64,000 nucleotides of DNA from a bacterium (lineage in GTDB: Bacteria > Desulfobacterota > Desulfocorpusculales > Desulfocorpusculum): NCBI GenBank assembly GCA_037481695.1, contig JBBFLE010000008.1, positions 62,001 through 126,000 on the forward strand. Direction: 5' to 3'. This document shows, one piece after another, positions 25,136 to 33,177 of this stretch. The notes below the pieces were generated by a model. That model was not told where the DNA came from, did not search any database, and was given only the letters and a program-made list of their open reading frames with translations. Position 1 is the stretch's first letter. Each line of letters opens with the position of its first letter. A program made the position numbers and the translations under genes.

Positions 25136-25890
25136 CAGCTTGATGCTCCCCTCAAAAGAGCTTCCACATGGCTCACCAAGAGATTGAATGAAGCCTCCCT
25201 TCTCAGTTCATGGTCCCTAGGTCTGGGAAGGTTCACGTCCAGGACTTCCATGACGCGACCCGGCCTGGGGCTCAAGACCACCACCCTATCTCCCAGGAAA
25301 ACAGCCTCTCCCACGTCATGGGTCACATACAAAAAGCTTCTTTCCCCTCTTTCGTATAGTCGGGAAAGTTCTTTCTGCATTTCCTGGCGGGTTTGGGCAT
25401 CCAGGGAGGACAGCGGTTCATCCATGAGCAGAAGAGCAGGTTCAGGAGCCAAAGCTCTTGCCAGGGCAGTCCTCTGTCTCATCCCGCCCGAAAGCTCATG
25501 GGGAAAACGGTTTTGAAAACCTTCCAGACCCACCATGGCCAGCAGTTGTCTGACCCTCTCTAGTCTTTCCCTCTTGGGCATTCCCAACTCTTCCAGCCCA
25601 TAGCCCACATTTCCCTCCACCGTGCGCCAGGGGAAAAGAGCCAGCTCCTGGAACACCAATCCTGTGGGAGGCCTGCCAGGGGTGATGTCGTGGAAGACAA
25701 CCCTCCCGGAGCTGGGCTCCAGGAGTCCCGCCACTATGCTCAGCAACGTGGATTTTCCGCATCCCGAAGGCCCCACCATGCAAAGAAACTCGCTGGGCCC
25801 TATGTCCAGGGAGATATCCATCAACGCCCCAAGAGGTTCCGCTTTTCCGTTGCTGTATGTCTTGGATATCTGTTCTATGTGCGTGAACAC
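25135..25890 (-). CDS. ABC transporter ATP-binding protein (SsuB/TauB type)
   Basis: A 251-residue ATPase with Walker A GPSGCGKST near residue 39, Q-loop FQELALFPW, signature LSGGMRQR, Walker B ALLLMDEP and H-loop YVTHDVGEA. It starts at GTG 25890, one base after the stop of the binding-protein gene, so translation is probably coupled. Together with its neighbours it forms a complete importer. Confidence 0.93.
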   Translation of the reverse strand: MFTHIEQISKTYSNGKAEPLGALMDISLDIGPSEFLCMVGPSGCGKSTLLSIVAGLLEPSSGRVVFHDITPGRPPTGLVFQELALFPWRTVEGNVGYGLEELGMPKRERLERVRQLLAMVGLEGFQNRFPHELSGGMRQRTALARALAPEPALLLMDEPLSSLDAQTRQEMQKELSRLYERGERSFLYVTHDVGEAVFLGDRVVVLSPRPGRVMEVLDVNLPRPRDHELRREASFNLLVSHVEALLRGASS

Positions 25891-25891
25891 T

Positions 25892-26926
25892 TCAGGGTCC
25901 CACTTCCCTTAGGGCTTGCTCCCAAAGAGTTGGGTCCAGGAACTTCTTGGGATCCGGTTCCTGGGAGAGCATTCCATTGTTCTTGTACCATCTGATCTGC
26001 CTGGGGATGTCTTCCCACATGAGCTCCCCGTTTCTGTCATTGTAGCTGAGGTCTTTTGCTATTCTTTCCTCAGCAAGCCCCGTGTATTTGCCTATCTGGG
26101 CCATGACCCTATGGAAATTCTCCCCCCTTTTGGGGTTTCCCTGTGGATCCAGACCCAGGCACTCATCGTGATATATCCTGCAGGCCCTGATGTAAGCCCT
26201 CATGAAGGCCCTGGCCGCCTCCTTCTTGGCCCAGAACTTTCCGGACATGAATATGGCTGCGATCTGGTATCTAAGCTCATCGCCTGACCAAACGAGAACC
26301 TTGCCGGTTCCCTTGGCTTCGGCCTCGGTGCAAAGAGGCTGAGCCATGAAGACCGCCTCTAGCTTCTGAGAGGCCAGGGCTTCGGCCAAAGCCTGAAGAC
26401 TCCCCAGGGGCACGATCTGAACCTGTCCCAGAGCTATACCGTGTTTCTCCAGGATGTTACCCAACATATAATGAAAGGTTGATCCTATCTGGGTTACACC
26501 CACCCTCTGGTTGCGCAGATCCTCCACCCTTCTGATTCCCCTGTCCCAGGCAGCCTTGTTCACCACTATGCCGGTGAGCCTGTAGCCCGGCCACTCCCTG
26601 CCCTTGTCCGCAACGATCTTGGCATCTAGTCCTGTGGCCAGGGCGTTGTACAGGCCTGCGGTAAGGCCTGTGGCTCCCACTTCTAGCTCCCCGGCTGCAA
26701 GGGCCGCGGCAATGGGCTGGGCTGCCTGCAAGAATTTTAGCTCCAAATCCAGGCCTTCTCTGGCGAAAAGCCCCTCCTCCACCCCTATGAAGATGGGAGC
26801 CGATGAGGTAAGAGGCAGCAGACCCACCCTGACCCTCTCCCCTGAAAGACAGGGCCCAGGAGCAAGCCAGGCCGCTAAGATAAAAAACCCCAAAAGCAAC
26901 CCTGAACCTTTCTTGGTTACTCCCAT
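25892..26926 (-). CDS. ABC transporter substrate-binding protein (NMT1/SsuA-like)
   Basis: A 344-residue exported binding protein with a signal peptide (charged start, hydrophobic segment to about residue 28) and a type II periplasmic fold: VRVGLLPLTSSAPIFIGVEEGLF at the first strand and repeated hinge motifs later. The family binds sulfonates, nitrate, bicarbonate, thiamine precursors or others. It heads a three-gene importer operon transcribed away from the mqn genes. Confidence 0.88.
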   Translation of the reverse strand: MGVTKKGSGLLLGFFILAAWLAPGPCLSGERVRVGLLPLTSSAPIFIGVEEGLFAREGLDLELKFLQAAQPIAAALAAGELEVGATGLTAGLYNALATGLDAKIVADKGREWPGYRLTGIVVNKAAWDRGIRRVEDLRNQRVGVTQIGSTFHYMLGNILEKHGIALGQVQIVPLGSLQALAEALASQKLEAVFMAQPLCTEAEAKGTGKVLVWSGDELRYQIAAIFMSGKFWAKKEAARAFMRAYIRACRIYHDECLGLDPQGNPKRGENFHRVMAQIGKYTGLAEERIAKDLSYNDRNGELMWEDIPRQIRWYKNNGMLSQEPDPKKFLDPTLWEQALREVGP

Positions 26927-27013
26927 GGCCTCCTCCTTTGGGCCTTAAAACCCACTGATATCATTTTCTAAACCAGCCTGGGCCTTGCCATTGAGCCCGA
27001 GCTGTCCTATCAT

Positions 27014-27027
27014 TGACCAGGTGGTCA
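27014..27027. promoter_or_regulatory. TGACCA-GG-TGGTCA palindrome between the ABC and mqn operons
   Basis: A perfect 6-2-6 inverted repeat 25 bases upstream of mqnE in the 125-base divergent gap. It is a plausible operator for either side. I see no strong hexamer pair around it. Confidence 0.4.
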
Positions 27028-27051
27028 CTCTTGTCAAGAAGGACTTTGGTG

Positions 27052-28173
27052 ATGCAGACCCTGCCCTTGGGAAGTGACAAACAAGAGATGGATACCGGTT
27101 TGAAAAAAGTTGCGGAGAAGTTAGAAAAGAGAGAAAGGCTTGACTTCCAAGATGCTCTGAGTTGTCTGAGAACACCTAGCCTGACCCAACTGGGGAGGCT
27201 GGCCTTGGCCAAGAGAAAAGAGATCCACGGCATGAAGGCCACCTTCATCCGCAACCTCCACATGAATTACACCAACATCTGCGAAAACCGATGCACTTTC
27301 TGCGCCTTTCACAGGTCCGTGGAAGCCTCGGACGGATTCCTCATGGATCCCATGGAGGCTGCCCGAAGAATTTGTTCCAGCCCTGTGGAGCCTCTGAGAG
27401 AGGTTCATGTGGTGGGAGGCTGCCATCCCGGGCTGGACCTGGAGTATTACCTGGATCTCCTCAGTTCCCTCAAAAAGGCCAGACCCCAAGTAACCATCAA
27501 GGCCTTCACTGCCGTGGAGGTGGATCATGTGGCCGCAAAGGCAGGCATCTCCCCCAAGGAGTGCCTGCTCAGGATGAAAGATGCCGGACTGGATATCATG
27601 CCTGGTGGCGGAGCCGAGGTCTTTTCCCAGCGTCTGAGAAACCTTCTGTTTCCTCGAAAGGCTGATGCCCAAAGATGGCTCCACATTCACGAAGTGGCAC
27701 ACAACCTGGGTATTCCCACCAATGCCACCATGCTCTTCGGTCATCTGGAAACCCCTGAGGAAAGGGTTGACCACCTTCTCAAGTTGAGGGAACAGCAGGA
27801 CCGCACAGGAGGATTTCAGGCCTTCATTGCGCTTCCCTTTCAGGCCAAGAACACTCCCCTGGCCCATCTGGGAAGCCCAAGCGGGGTGGAGATCCTGAAG
27901 CTCATTGCCACGGCCCGTCTTGTTCTGGATAACATCCCCAGCATAAAGGCATATTGGGTCATGCTGGGCAACAGGCTGGCACAGGTGGCACTCCACTTCG
28001 GGGCAGATGATCTGGAGGGCACGATAGTCCACGAACAGATAGCCCATGAAGCCGGGGCTGAGACAGCCAGAGGTTTGACAGTGGATCAATTAAAGACACT
28101 CATAGAAGATTCGGGCTTCCAGGCCGTGGAAAGAGACAGCTTTCACAGGCCCCTCACCCAGGAGCATAACTGA
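27052..28173 (+). CDS. mqnE: Aminofutalosine synthase (radical SAM)
   Basis: A 373-residue radical SAM enzyme with the cluster motif CENRCTFC in the context NYTNICENRCTFCAF, typical of the MqnE/MqnC/CofH group. MqnE joins 3-(1-carboxyvinyloxy)benzoate to a SAM-derived radical to make aminofutalosine, an early step of the futalosine menaquinone route. It is read as MqnE because its downstream neighbour fits MqnC better. The start is ATG 27052 with AAGGA upstream. Its stop overlaps the mqnC start (TGATG). Confidence 0.88.
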   Translation: MQTLPLGSDKQEMDTGLKKVAEKLEKRERLDFQDALSCLRTPSLTQLGRLALAKRKEIHGMKATFIRNLHMNYTNICENRCTFCAFHRSVEASDGFLMDPMEAARRICSSPVEPLREVHVVGGCHPGLDLEYYLDLLSSLKKARPQVTIKAFTAVEVDHVAAKAGISPKECLLRMKDAGLDIMPGGGAEVFSQRLRNLLFPRKADAQRWLHIHEVAHNLGIPTNATMLFGHLETPEERVDHLLKLREQQDRTGGFQAFIALPFQAKNTPLAHLGSPSGVEILKLIATARLVLDNIPSIKAYWVMLGNRLAQVALHFGADDLEGTIVHEQIAHEAGAETARGLTVDQLKTLIEDSGFQAVERDSFHRPLTQEHN

Positions 28174-29222
28174 TGGATTTACAGGAGGCCAGGAGAATCC
28201 TGGATCATGGAAGGCTGGATAAGGAGAGAGCCCTGAGGCTTTACAAGGAGCTGGACCTGTTGACACTGGGGCAACTGGCCCATGGGCTGCGTCTTTCCCT
28301 CCATCCTGAACCCACAGTGACTTACAGCGTGGACCGCAACATCAACTATACCAACATATGCGTCTCGCGGTGTGGATTCTGCGCATTCTGGAGGTCCAGG
28401 GAAGATCAAGGGGCGTACGAGCTGGATCTGGAGGCCCTCAGGGCCAAGTGTCAGGAGACATTGGATTTGGGAGGAACCCATATTCTCTATCAAGGGGGGC
28501 TGAACCCTGGTCTGGATCTCTCATGGCATAAAGAGAGGCTGAATCTCATGAGAGGCATGGGGCTATGGGTTCACGGCTTTTCTCCGCCTGAAATCCAGTT
28601 CATGGCTGAGAACTGGGGGCTTAGCATCAGGCAGGTTCTCTGCGAACTCATGGAAGCAGGGCTTGGCTCCATACCCGGGGGGGGTGCCGAGATACTCGTG
28701 GACAGAGTTAGAAAAAAGGTCTCGCCCGTCAAGTGTTCCTCGGCCAAGTGGCTGGAGGTCATGAAGGAGGCCCATCTATTGGGGCTTCGAACAACAGCCA
28801 CCATGATGTTCGGGCATCTGGAGACCCTGGAGGATCGGTTGGAGCACATGCTAATGCTTAGAGACCTGCAAGACCAAACAGGAGGATTCACGGCTTTCAT
28901 TCCATGGCCCTACCAGCCAAGCAACAAGACCTTGAAGGCTCCCAAGGCAGGAGCAGTGACCTATCTCAAGACCTTGGCCATGAGCCGCCTAGTCCTGGAC
29001 AACATTGCCCATGTTCAGGCTTCCTGGGTGACCCAGGGCCCTGAGGTGGGTCAGGTGGCCCTTCACTTCGGGGCCGACGATCTGGGCTCTACCATGATCG
29101 AGGAGAACGTCGTGGCCTCAGCCGGGGTGAGCTTCCGCCTTTGCGAAAGAGAAATACAGGATTTGATCCTCAGGGCCGGCTTTAAACCCAGGAAAAGGGA
29201 CGTGCTTTACAGAGCTGTTTGA
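28173..29222 (+). CDS. mqnC: Cyclic dehypoxanthine futalosine synthase (radical SAM)
   Basis: A 349-residue radical SAM enzyme. The motif CVSRCGFC follows NINYTNI, and the MqnC-type signatures ILYQGGLNPGLDL, VHGFSPPEI, the tunnel loop WPYQPSN and FGADDLGSTMIEENVV are all present. It cyclises dehypoxanthinyl futalosine in menaquinone synthesis. It overlaps mqnE and is followed by an amidohydrolase probably of the same pathway. Confidence 0.93.
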   Translation: MDLQEARRILDHGRLDKERALRLYKELDLLTLGQLAHGLRLSLHPEPTVTYSVDRNINYTNICVSRCGFCAFWRSREDQGAYELDLEALRAKCQETLDLGGTHILYQGGLNPGLDLSWHKERLNLMRGMGLWVHGFSPPEIQFMAENWGLSIRQVLCELMEAGLGSIPGGGAEILVDRVRKKVSPVKCSSAKWLEVMKEAHLLGLRTTATMMFGHLETLEDRLEHMLMLRDLQDQTGGFTAFIPWPYQPSNKTLKAPKAGAVTYLKTLAMSRLVLDNIAHVQASWVTQGPEVGQVALHFGADDLGSTMIEENVVASAGVSFRLCEREIQDLILRAGFKPRKRDVLYRAV

Positions 29223-29232
29223 GGACCCTCCC

Positions 29233-30411
29233 ATGAGAAGTGGGATCACCTGCCACAAGGCCCGCCTCATAATGCAGGCACCCGGTGCATGGATTCCAGA
29301 CGGTTTCGTGGCCATCTCCCAAGGCAAGATCCTTGAAATTGGCTCCCTGGGCAGAAAACCTCCTGGCTTCAAGCTGTTGGATCACGGCCCTGGGATTCTG
29401 ATGCCAGCCTTGGTCAACGCCCACACCCATCTTACCCTTTCAGCCTTGCGTGGAAGGCTGGAGACATCCAGGGGCTTCTTGGCCTGGGTGGAGTCCATGA
29501 TCCGCGAGAGATCCCAAGTTTCTCATGAGCAAGCCCTTGGAGCAGCCTTGAAGGAATTGAAGGCTTTTCGGGATGCAGGGGTGGGGCTTGTGGGTGAGGT
29601 GGGCCCCCTTTTCCCCATGGAAGAGCACCTGAGTCTCTGGGGTTTGGAAGGAGTGGTCTGGCATGAATTTCTGGGAGAGGAAAGAGATCTCTGTCTGCCA
29701 TCACAGGCTCATCCGGGCATAACTTCCTCCCTGGCAGGACATGCACCCCACACAACCAGCCCCAAGCTATTGCAAAAGCTAAAGCTTCTGTGTTCAAGCT
29801 CCAACTTGCCCTTTTGCTTGCACCTGGCGGAATCAGAGGAAGAAATGGAGTTCCTTCAAACCGCTCAAGGGAAATGGGCCAGTTTTCTTGAAAGCCGGGG
29901 CTTCGACTTCAGGGATTGGAATTGTTTTGGGCTGAGCCCGGTGGGTCTTGCTCACAGGCTGGGATTGTTGGATTCAGATACCCTTGTTGTGCATCTCATA
30001 TATGTGACTGATCAAGAGATAGAACTCCTGGCTGGCTCCCGAGTAAGAGTATGCATCTGCCCCAGGTCCAACTGGAGGCTTCACAAGGCCCTTCCCCCCT
30101 TGGAGAAGTTCCTGAAGTGTGGTCTCAAACCAGCCCTTGGGACAGACTCCCTGGCAAGCGTTGAAACTCTTAGCCTATTTGAGGAGATGAGCTTCACGGC
30201 TTGCCATTTCCCATGGCTGAAGCCTGGGGAAATCCTCCAGATGGCCACTGTCAACGGTGCAAGGGCCTTGGGAAGACCTGACCTGGGGGTCTTGGAAAAG
30301 GGGCGTTCGGCCAGGATGATATATGTGGAGATGGAAGGTTCCGATCCTTCCAGGATTGAAGAAAGCCTAGTGCACGAGGCTCCGAAACTAATAAGACCCA
30401 TAGGCTGGTAA
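29233..30411 (+). CDS. mqnX: Amidohydrolase, probable aminodeoxyfutalosine deaminase
   Basis: A 392-residue metal-dependent hydrolase of the cytosine-deaminase-like amidohydrolase group. Metal and catalytic residues are visible in NAHTHLTL, FCLHLAESEEE, LVVHLIY and GTDSLAS. In futalosine pathways that proceed through aminofutalosine an enzyme of this family removes ammonia to give futalosine; position directly after mqnC supports that role here. The pathway genes mqnA, mqnB and mqnD are not in the window. Substrate is inferred from context. Confidence 0.8.
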   Translation: MRSGITCHKARLIMQAPGAWIPDGFVAISQGKILEIGSLGRKPPGFKLLDHGPGILMPALVNAHTHLTLSALRGRLETSRGFLAWVESMIRERSQVSHEQALGAALKELKAFRDAGVGLVGEVGPLFPMEEHLSLWGLEGVVWHEFLGEERDLCLPSQAHPGITSSLAGHAPHTTSPKLLQKLKLLCSSSNLPFCLHLAESEEEMEFLQTAQGKWASFLESRGFDFRDWNCFGLSPVGLAHRLGLLDSDTLVVHLIYVTDQEIELLAGSRVRVCICPRSNWRLHKALPPLEKFLKCGLKPALGTDSLASVETLSLFEEMSFTACHFPWLKPGEILQMATVNGARALGRPDLGVLEKGRSARMIYVEMEGSDPSRIEESLVHEAPKLIRPIGW

Positions 30412-30450
30412 GACACCCCAGGCTCTAGCCCGGGTCGTTTGCCAGGATGG

Positions 30451-30484
30451 GGGAGCTTGGGGACTTCGCCCCAGCTTCCCTTTA
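30451..30484 (+). terminator. Weak terminator after the mqn operon
   Basis: GGGAGCTTGGGG and CCCCAGCTTCCC (30451-30480) pair with two one-base bulges around a short loop and are followed by TTTACCTT. It lies 40 bases past the deaminase stop. Confidence 0.4.
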
Positions 30485-31023
30485 CCTTCACCGATTCTTT
30501 GAATCTTAGGGGGAGGACCTTTGCAAACCCAAGGGATTCATGAGTGCTCACCCATGGGATCCTGGGAAGAGGAACATAAGGAAGATATCCGGGTAAGCAG
30601 CGGCCTGAGCCTTTAGATGAAATGGTCTTTGGAACTTCTTACCAACCCTTCCAGGGCCCCTGAAGGTTCTCTTGGGAAAAGTAGCGCCGGGAAATGTGAG
30701 GCTCTCAAGTGGCTTTGAGGAAGGATCTCTGGCTTGGATCCGGTTAATTTTTCTTGCGATTTGCCACTCAAGAGCTCTTAACCCACATTATTTTTGCTGG
30801 ATCAGGAGGGCTATAACTTGGTGATATCCTGGGAATGAACCCATTCATGTGAAATCCGGCCTGATTTTCTCTTCGGGGTCCTTGCACTTTCCAGGCCTGA
30901 GAATGAGTGTGGGTACCGGGCCCCTTGGAGCGCAGCCCCCAACTTCATTAAGCCTGGTGAATGATCCGGGTAGGTCCTTACAAATACTGTCTCCATGCCA
31001 GAAGCCTTCATTGAAACCCAGGG

Positions 31024-31061
31024 AAGAAGAAAAGGGGGAGGAGAAATCCCCTTCCCCTTTT
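31024..31061 (-). terminator. Terminator of the octaheme cytochrome gene
   Basis: On the minus strand AAAAGGGGAAGGGGA pairs with TCCTCCCCCTTTT around a short loop and runs into CTTCTT. It starts about 20 bases after the gene's stop. Confidence 0.55.
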
Positions 31062-31081
31062 GCCTTTCCATTGGGCCCAGC

Positions 31082-32443
31082 TTAGCTTTTTTTCTGAGGA
31101 TCCTTCTCGTAACCCAGGGCCTTCCAGTCCAGTCGCCCCTTGGGGCCGTGGCAGTCCGTGCATCTTAGGGCCTGGTCTTTGGGTACCACCATATGGGTCA
31201 CACGCCAATACATGTCTGTTTCTATCCAGTCATACTTTCCGCTGTAAGGAAGACCCGCAGCCGCCATTCCGCTCTCTATGGCCTTACCCCAGTCATAGTG
31301 CTTCCAATAGCCCCCAAAGAGGTGAGGCACAGCCAGCACTTTGTTGCCTACATCAAAGGGCTGCTTTCCCCGCATGACCTTGAAAGGCCATATCTTGGCG
31401 TTTTTGTCCTCTTTGTTTCCAAGGGGCAGGTTCAGATGGAGTACCTTGGAGGGATCCCCTATGGGGTCACCCAGTAGATATCTCTCCGTGGAGCCATTGA
31501 ACCAAAGATAAGTAGGCACCACATCCTTGGCCCACTTGAACTCCCCTTTCATCTTGTCGTAGAGCTTCTGGCCCCATTGATCCTTGGGAGGCTCGGCCAC
31601 ATCCTGGCCTGCCTTGGACCAATCCCACCAGACCTTGGTGGGAAGACTCCTGGCAAAGGAAGGGATGTGACAGGTCTGGCATGCCACCCTTTGGAAGTGT
31701 TTGTTGAGCACAGCGTTTTTGTGAGGGGAGGGGGTGTGGCAGTCCGTGCAGCCAAGAGTGGCCTCACCCTTGGCCGAAACCGAAAGAGCCAATCCCGGAA
31801 TCACGTGATCCTTGGCCTTGTGACAGGAGGAGCAGTTCATGTTCTTGCCGTCTGTGCCCATATGCACATCCATGGCCTTGGGTGGTGCCACCAGGGAGCT
31901 GTCCAAGTCGCCGTGCTTTATGTGGTCCCCACCGCCACCGAAAAAGTGACAGGCCCCGCAGGTGGCTCGACTGGTCTTACCCACATTTTGGGCCACTTTT
32001 TCAAGATCCACAGAGGGGTCGGGCATGCCTGCTCCAGTGGGAGTTTTCTTGTACGTGCCTGTGGTGTCGTGACATATGAGGCAATCAATGTTTTCAGCCT
32101 TGGAGAAGTCGAATCCGGCGTCCTTCCAACCGTACCCAGCATGGCAGCTTGTGCAGCGAGGCCAGTTGCTGGGAAGGGCTATGCAAAAATTGTTTATGGC
32201 ATTTTTCTTGCCCAGATCCTTCTTGCCCTTTCCGGGAACCTCTTGCGTTCTGGACCAGCTCCAGTGCACTGTTCCCATGAAATCCTTGGCTTGTTTGTCG
32301 TGACATCCAAGGCAAGTGGCCGTAACCTCTGAGCCGCTCTTGAAAGGACCTTTGATCATGTCCTTGTGCCCGTTGGCCAGGGCATCAGCCCCTAAGCTCA
32401 TCAAACCAGCGGCGATCCATACCAGCAGTCTTGCTGACGCCAT
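31082..32443 (-). CDS. Octaheme c-type cytochrome, tetrathionate reductase family
   Basis: A 453-residue exported multiheme protein. A signal peptide ends near residue 23 (ADALA). Exactly eight CxxCH motifs follow, at about residues 44, 97, 121, 162, 204, 232, 255 and 428, with the last far from the others as in octaheme tetrathionate reductase (OTR). Members of that family can reduce tetrathionate, nitrite or hydroxylamine in vitro; the in vivo substrate is unsettled. The start is ATG 32443, six bases after GGGAGG. Haem attachment would use the CcsA/ResB system at 62886-64000. Confidence 0.9.
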   Translation of the reverse strand: MASARLLVWIAAGLMSLGADALANGHKDMIKGPFKSGSEVTATCLGCHDKQAKDFMGTVHWSWSRTQEVPGKGKKDLGKKNAINNFCIALPSNWPRCTSCHAGYGWKDAGFDFSKAENIDCLICHDTTGTYKKTPTGAGMPDPSVDLEKVAQNVGKTSRATCGACHFFGGGGDHIKHGDLDSSLVAPPKAMDVHMGTDGKNMNCSSCHKAKDHVIPGLALSVSAKGEATLGCTDCHTPSPHKNAVLNKHFQRVACQTCHIPSFARSLPTKVWWDWSKAGQDVAEPPKDQWGQKLYDKMKGEFKWAKDVVPTYLWFNGSTERYLLGDPIGDPSKVLHLNLPLGNKEDKNAKIWPFKVMRGKQPFDVGNKVLAVPHLFGGYWKHYDWGKAIESGMAAAGLPYSGKYDWIETDMYWRVTHMVVPKDQALRCTDCHGPKGRLDWKALGYEKDPQKKS

Positions 32444-32500
32444 CTCATGCCTCCCCTGAAGTATTTCTTCTGCCCTTTTACCTGGGAACAAAAGGCAGAT

Positions 32501-32513
32501 GCCACAATGTGGC
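32501..32513. promoter_or_regulatory. GCCACA-A-TGTGGC palindrome at the cytochrome start site
   Basis: A perfect 13-bp palindrome covering roughly +1 to +13 of the predicted transcript, which suggests a repressor site. Confidence 0.45.
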
Positions 32514-32518
32514 TGTTA

Positions 32519-32548
32519 TCTATATCTGTAAATACCTGAGGAAGTCAA
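32519..32548 (-). promoter_or_regulatory. Candidate promoter of the octaheme cytochrome gene
   Basis: Minus-strand TTGACT (32543-32548), 18 bases, TATAGA (32519-32524). It lies just beyond the end of the cyclodeaminase gene, so the cytochrome can be expressed apart from the hut operon. Confidence 0.5.
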
Positions 32549-32568
32549 CCCTTTTTTTTGCTCGGGAA

Positions 32569-33177
32569 TCAAAAGCTGACAACCCAGGTCTCCAGCTCTT
32601 GGCTGGCCTGGGTTAATTCCTCCACCAGTTCAGGGGATTCCAGATGGGAAAGATTAATGGATACATTCTCTAGGCAACCTTTGAGGGCCGCCTTGGCAAG
32701 ATACCTAGCGCAGTTGAAGTCCGAAGAGGCCCTGGGATTGTAACGATCTTCCGTCAGCCTGCAAAGCTCAAGCACCCTGGCGCAAACCCGGGCGTTTTCA
32801 AGTGGCACCTGGGCCGCTTTTTCCAGGGCCTTTTGAATGGCCTCTTGGCGCTTTTGCCTGTCCTTTTCATCCGCCTTGGGCATGCGGTAAGCTGCCATGA
32901 CAAACTCAAAGGCCTCTGCATCCTCTTGCGCGCCCAGCATAAGAACTTGGGCCAAGCCCTGCGCCTCGCTCACCAGTGACTCATAAAAGCTTCTTGGCTC
33001 CATGCCTGGATTTCCCAAAGAGAGCCTTCCCACCATGGCCAGCAGGGCTGCTGCCATGGCCCCTGCCACGGCCGAGGCTGCCCCTCCGCCTGTGGAATTG
33101 TCCTCGGGGTCAAGCACCCTAAGGAGTGCCTTTATCCCTTCCCGGAAAGGCCCTGGGAGATCCTTCTCGAGGCTCAT
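32569..33177 (-). CDS. fchA: Formiminotetrahydrofolate cyclodeaminase
   Basis: A 202-residue protein of the FTCD C-terminal family, which converts 5-formimino-THF to 5,10-methenyl-THF and ammonia. The glycine-rich stretch DNSTGGGAASAVAGAMAAAL near residue 25 and the helical remainder match. Its ATG overlaps the hutI stop (ATGA). It is the last gene of the histidine operon and completes the transfer of the formimino carbon to folate. Confidence 0.92.
   Translation of the reverse strand: MSLEKDLPGPFREGIKALLRVLDPEDNSTGGGAASAVAGAMAAALLAMVGRLSLGNPGMEPRSFYESLVSEAQGLAQVLMLGAQEDAEAFEFVMAAYRMPKADEKDRQKRQEAIQKALEKAAQVPLENARVCARVLELCRLTEDRYNPRASSDFNCARYLAKAALKGCLENVSINLSHLESPELVEELTQASQELETWVVSF

Larger units (their letters stand above)
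30412..31081. other. Large intergenic region between convergent operons
   Basis: A 670-base stretch with no convincing gene on either strand. It holds a weak plus-strand hairpin near its left end and a minus-strand terminator at its right end. The middle 500 bases look like unconstrained sequence; I see no repeat, tRNA or promoter pair in it. Confidence 0.6.

Noticed and set aside
30800-31085. Short frames on both strands in the 30.4-31.1 kb gap
   Set aside because: No ribosome sites, no motifs, and one overlaps the cytochrome terminator.
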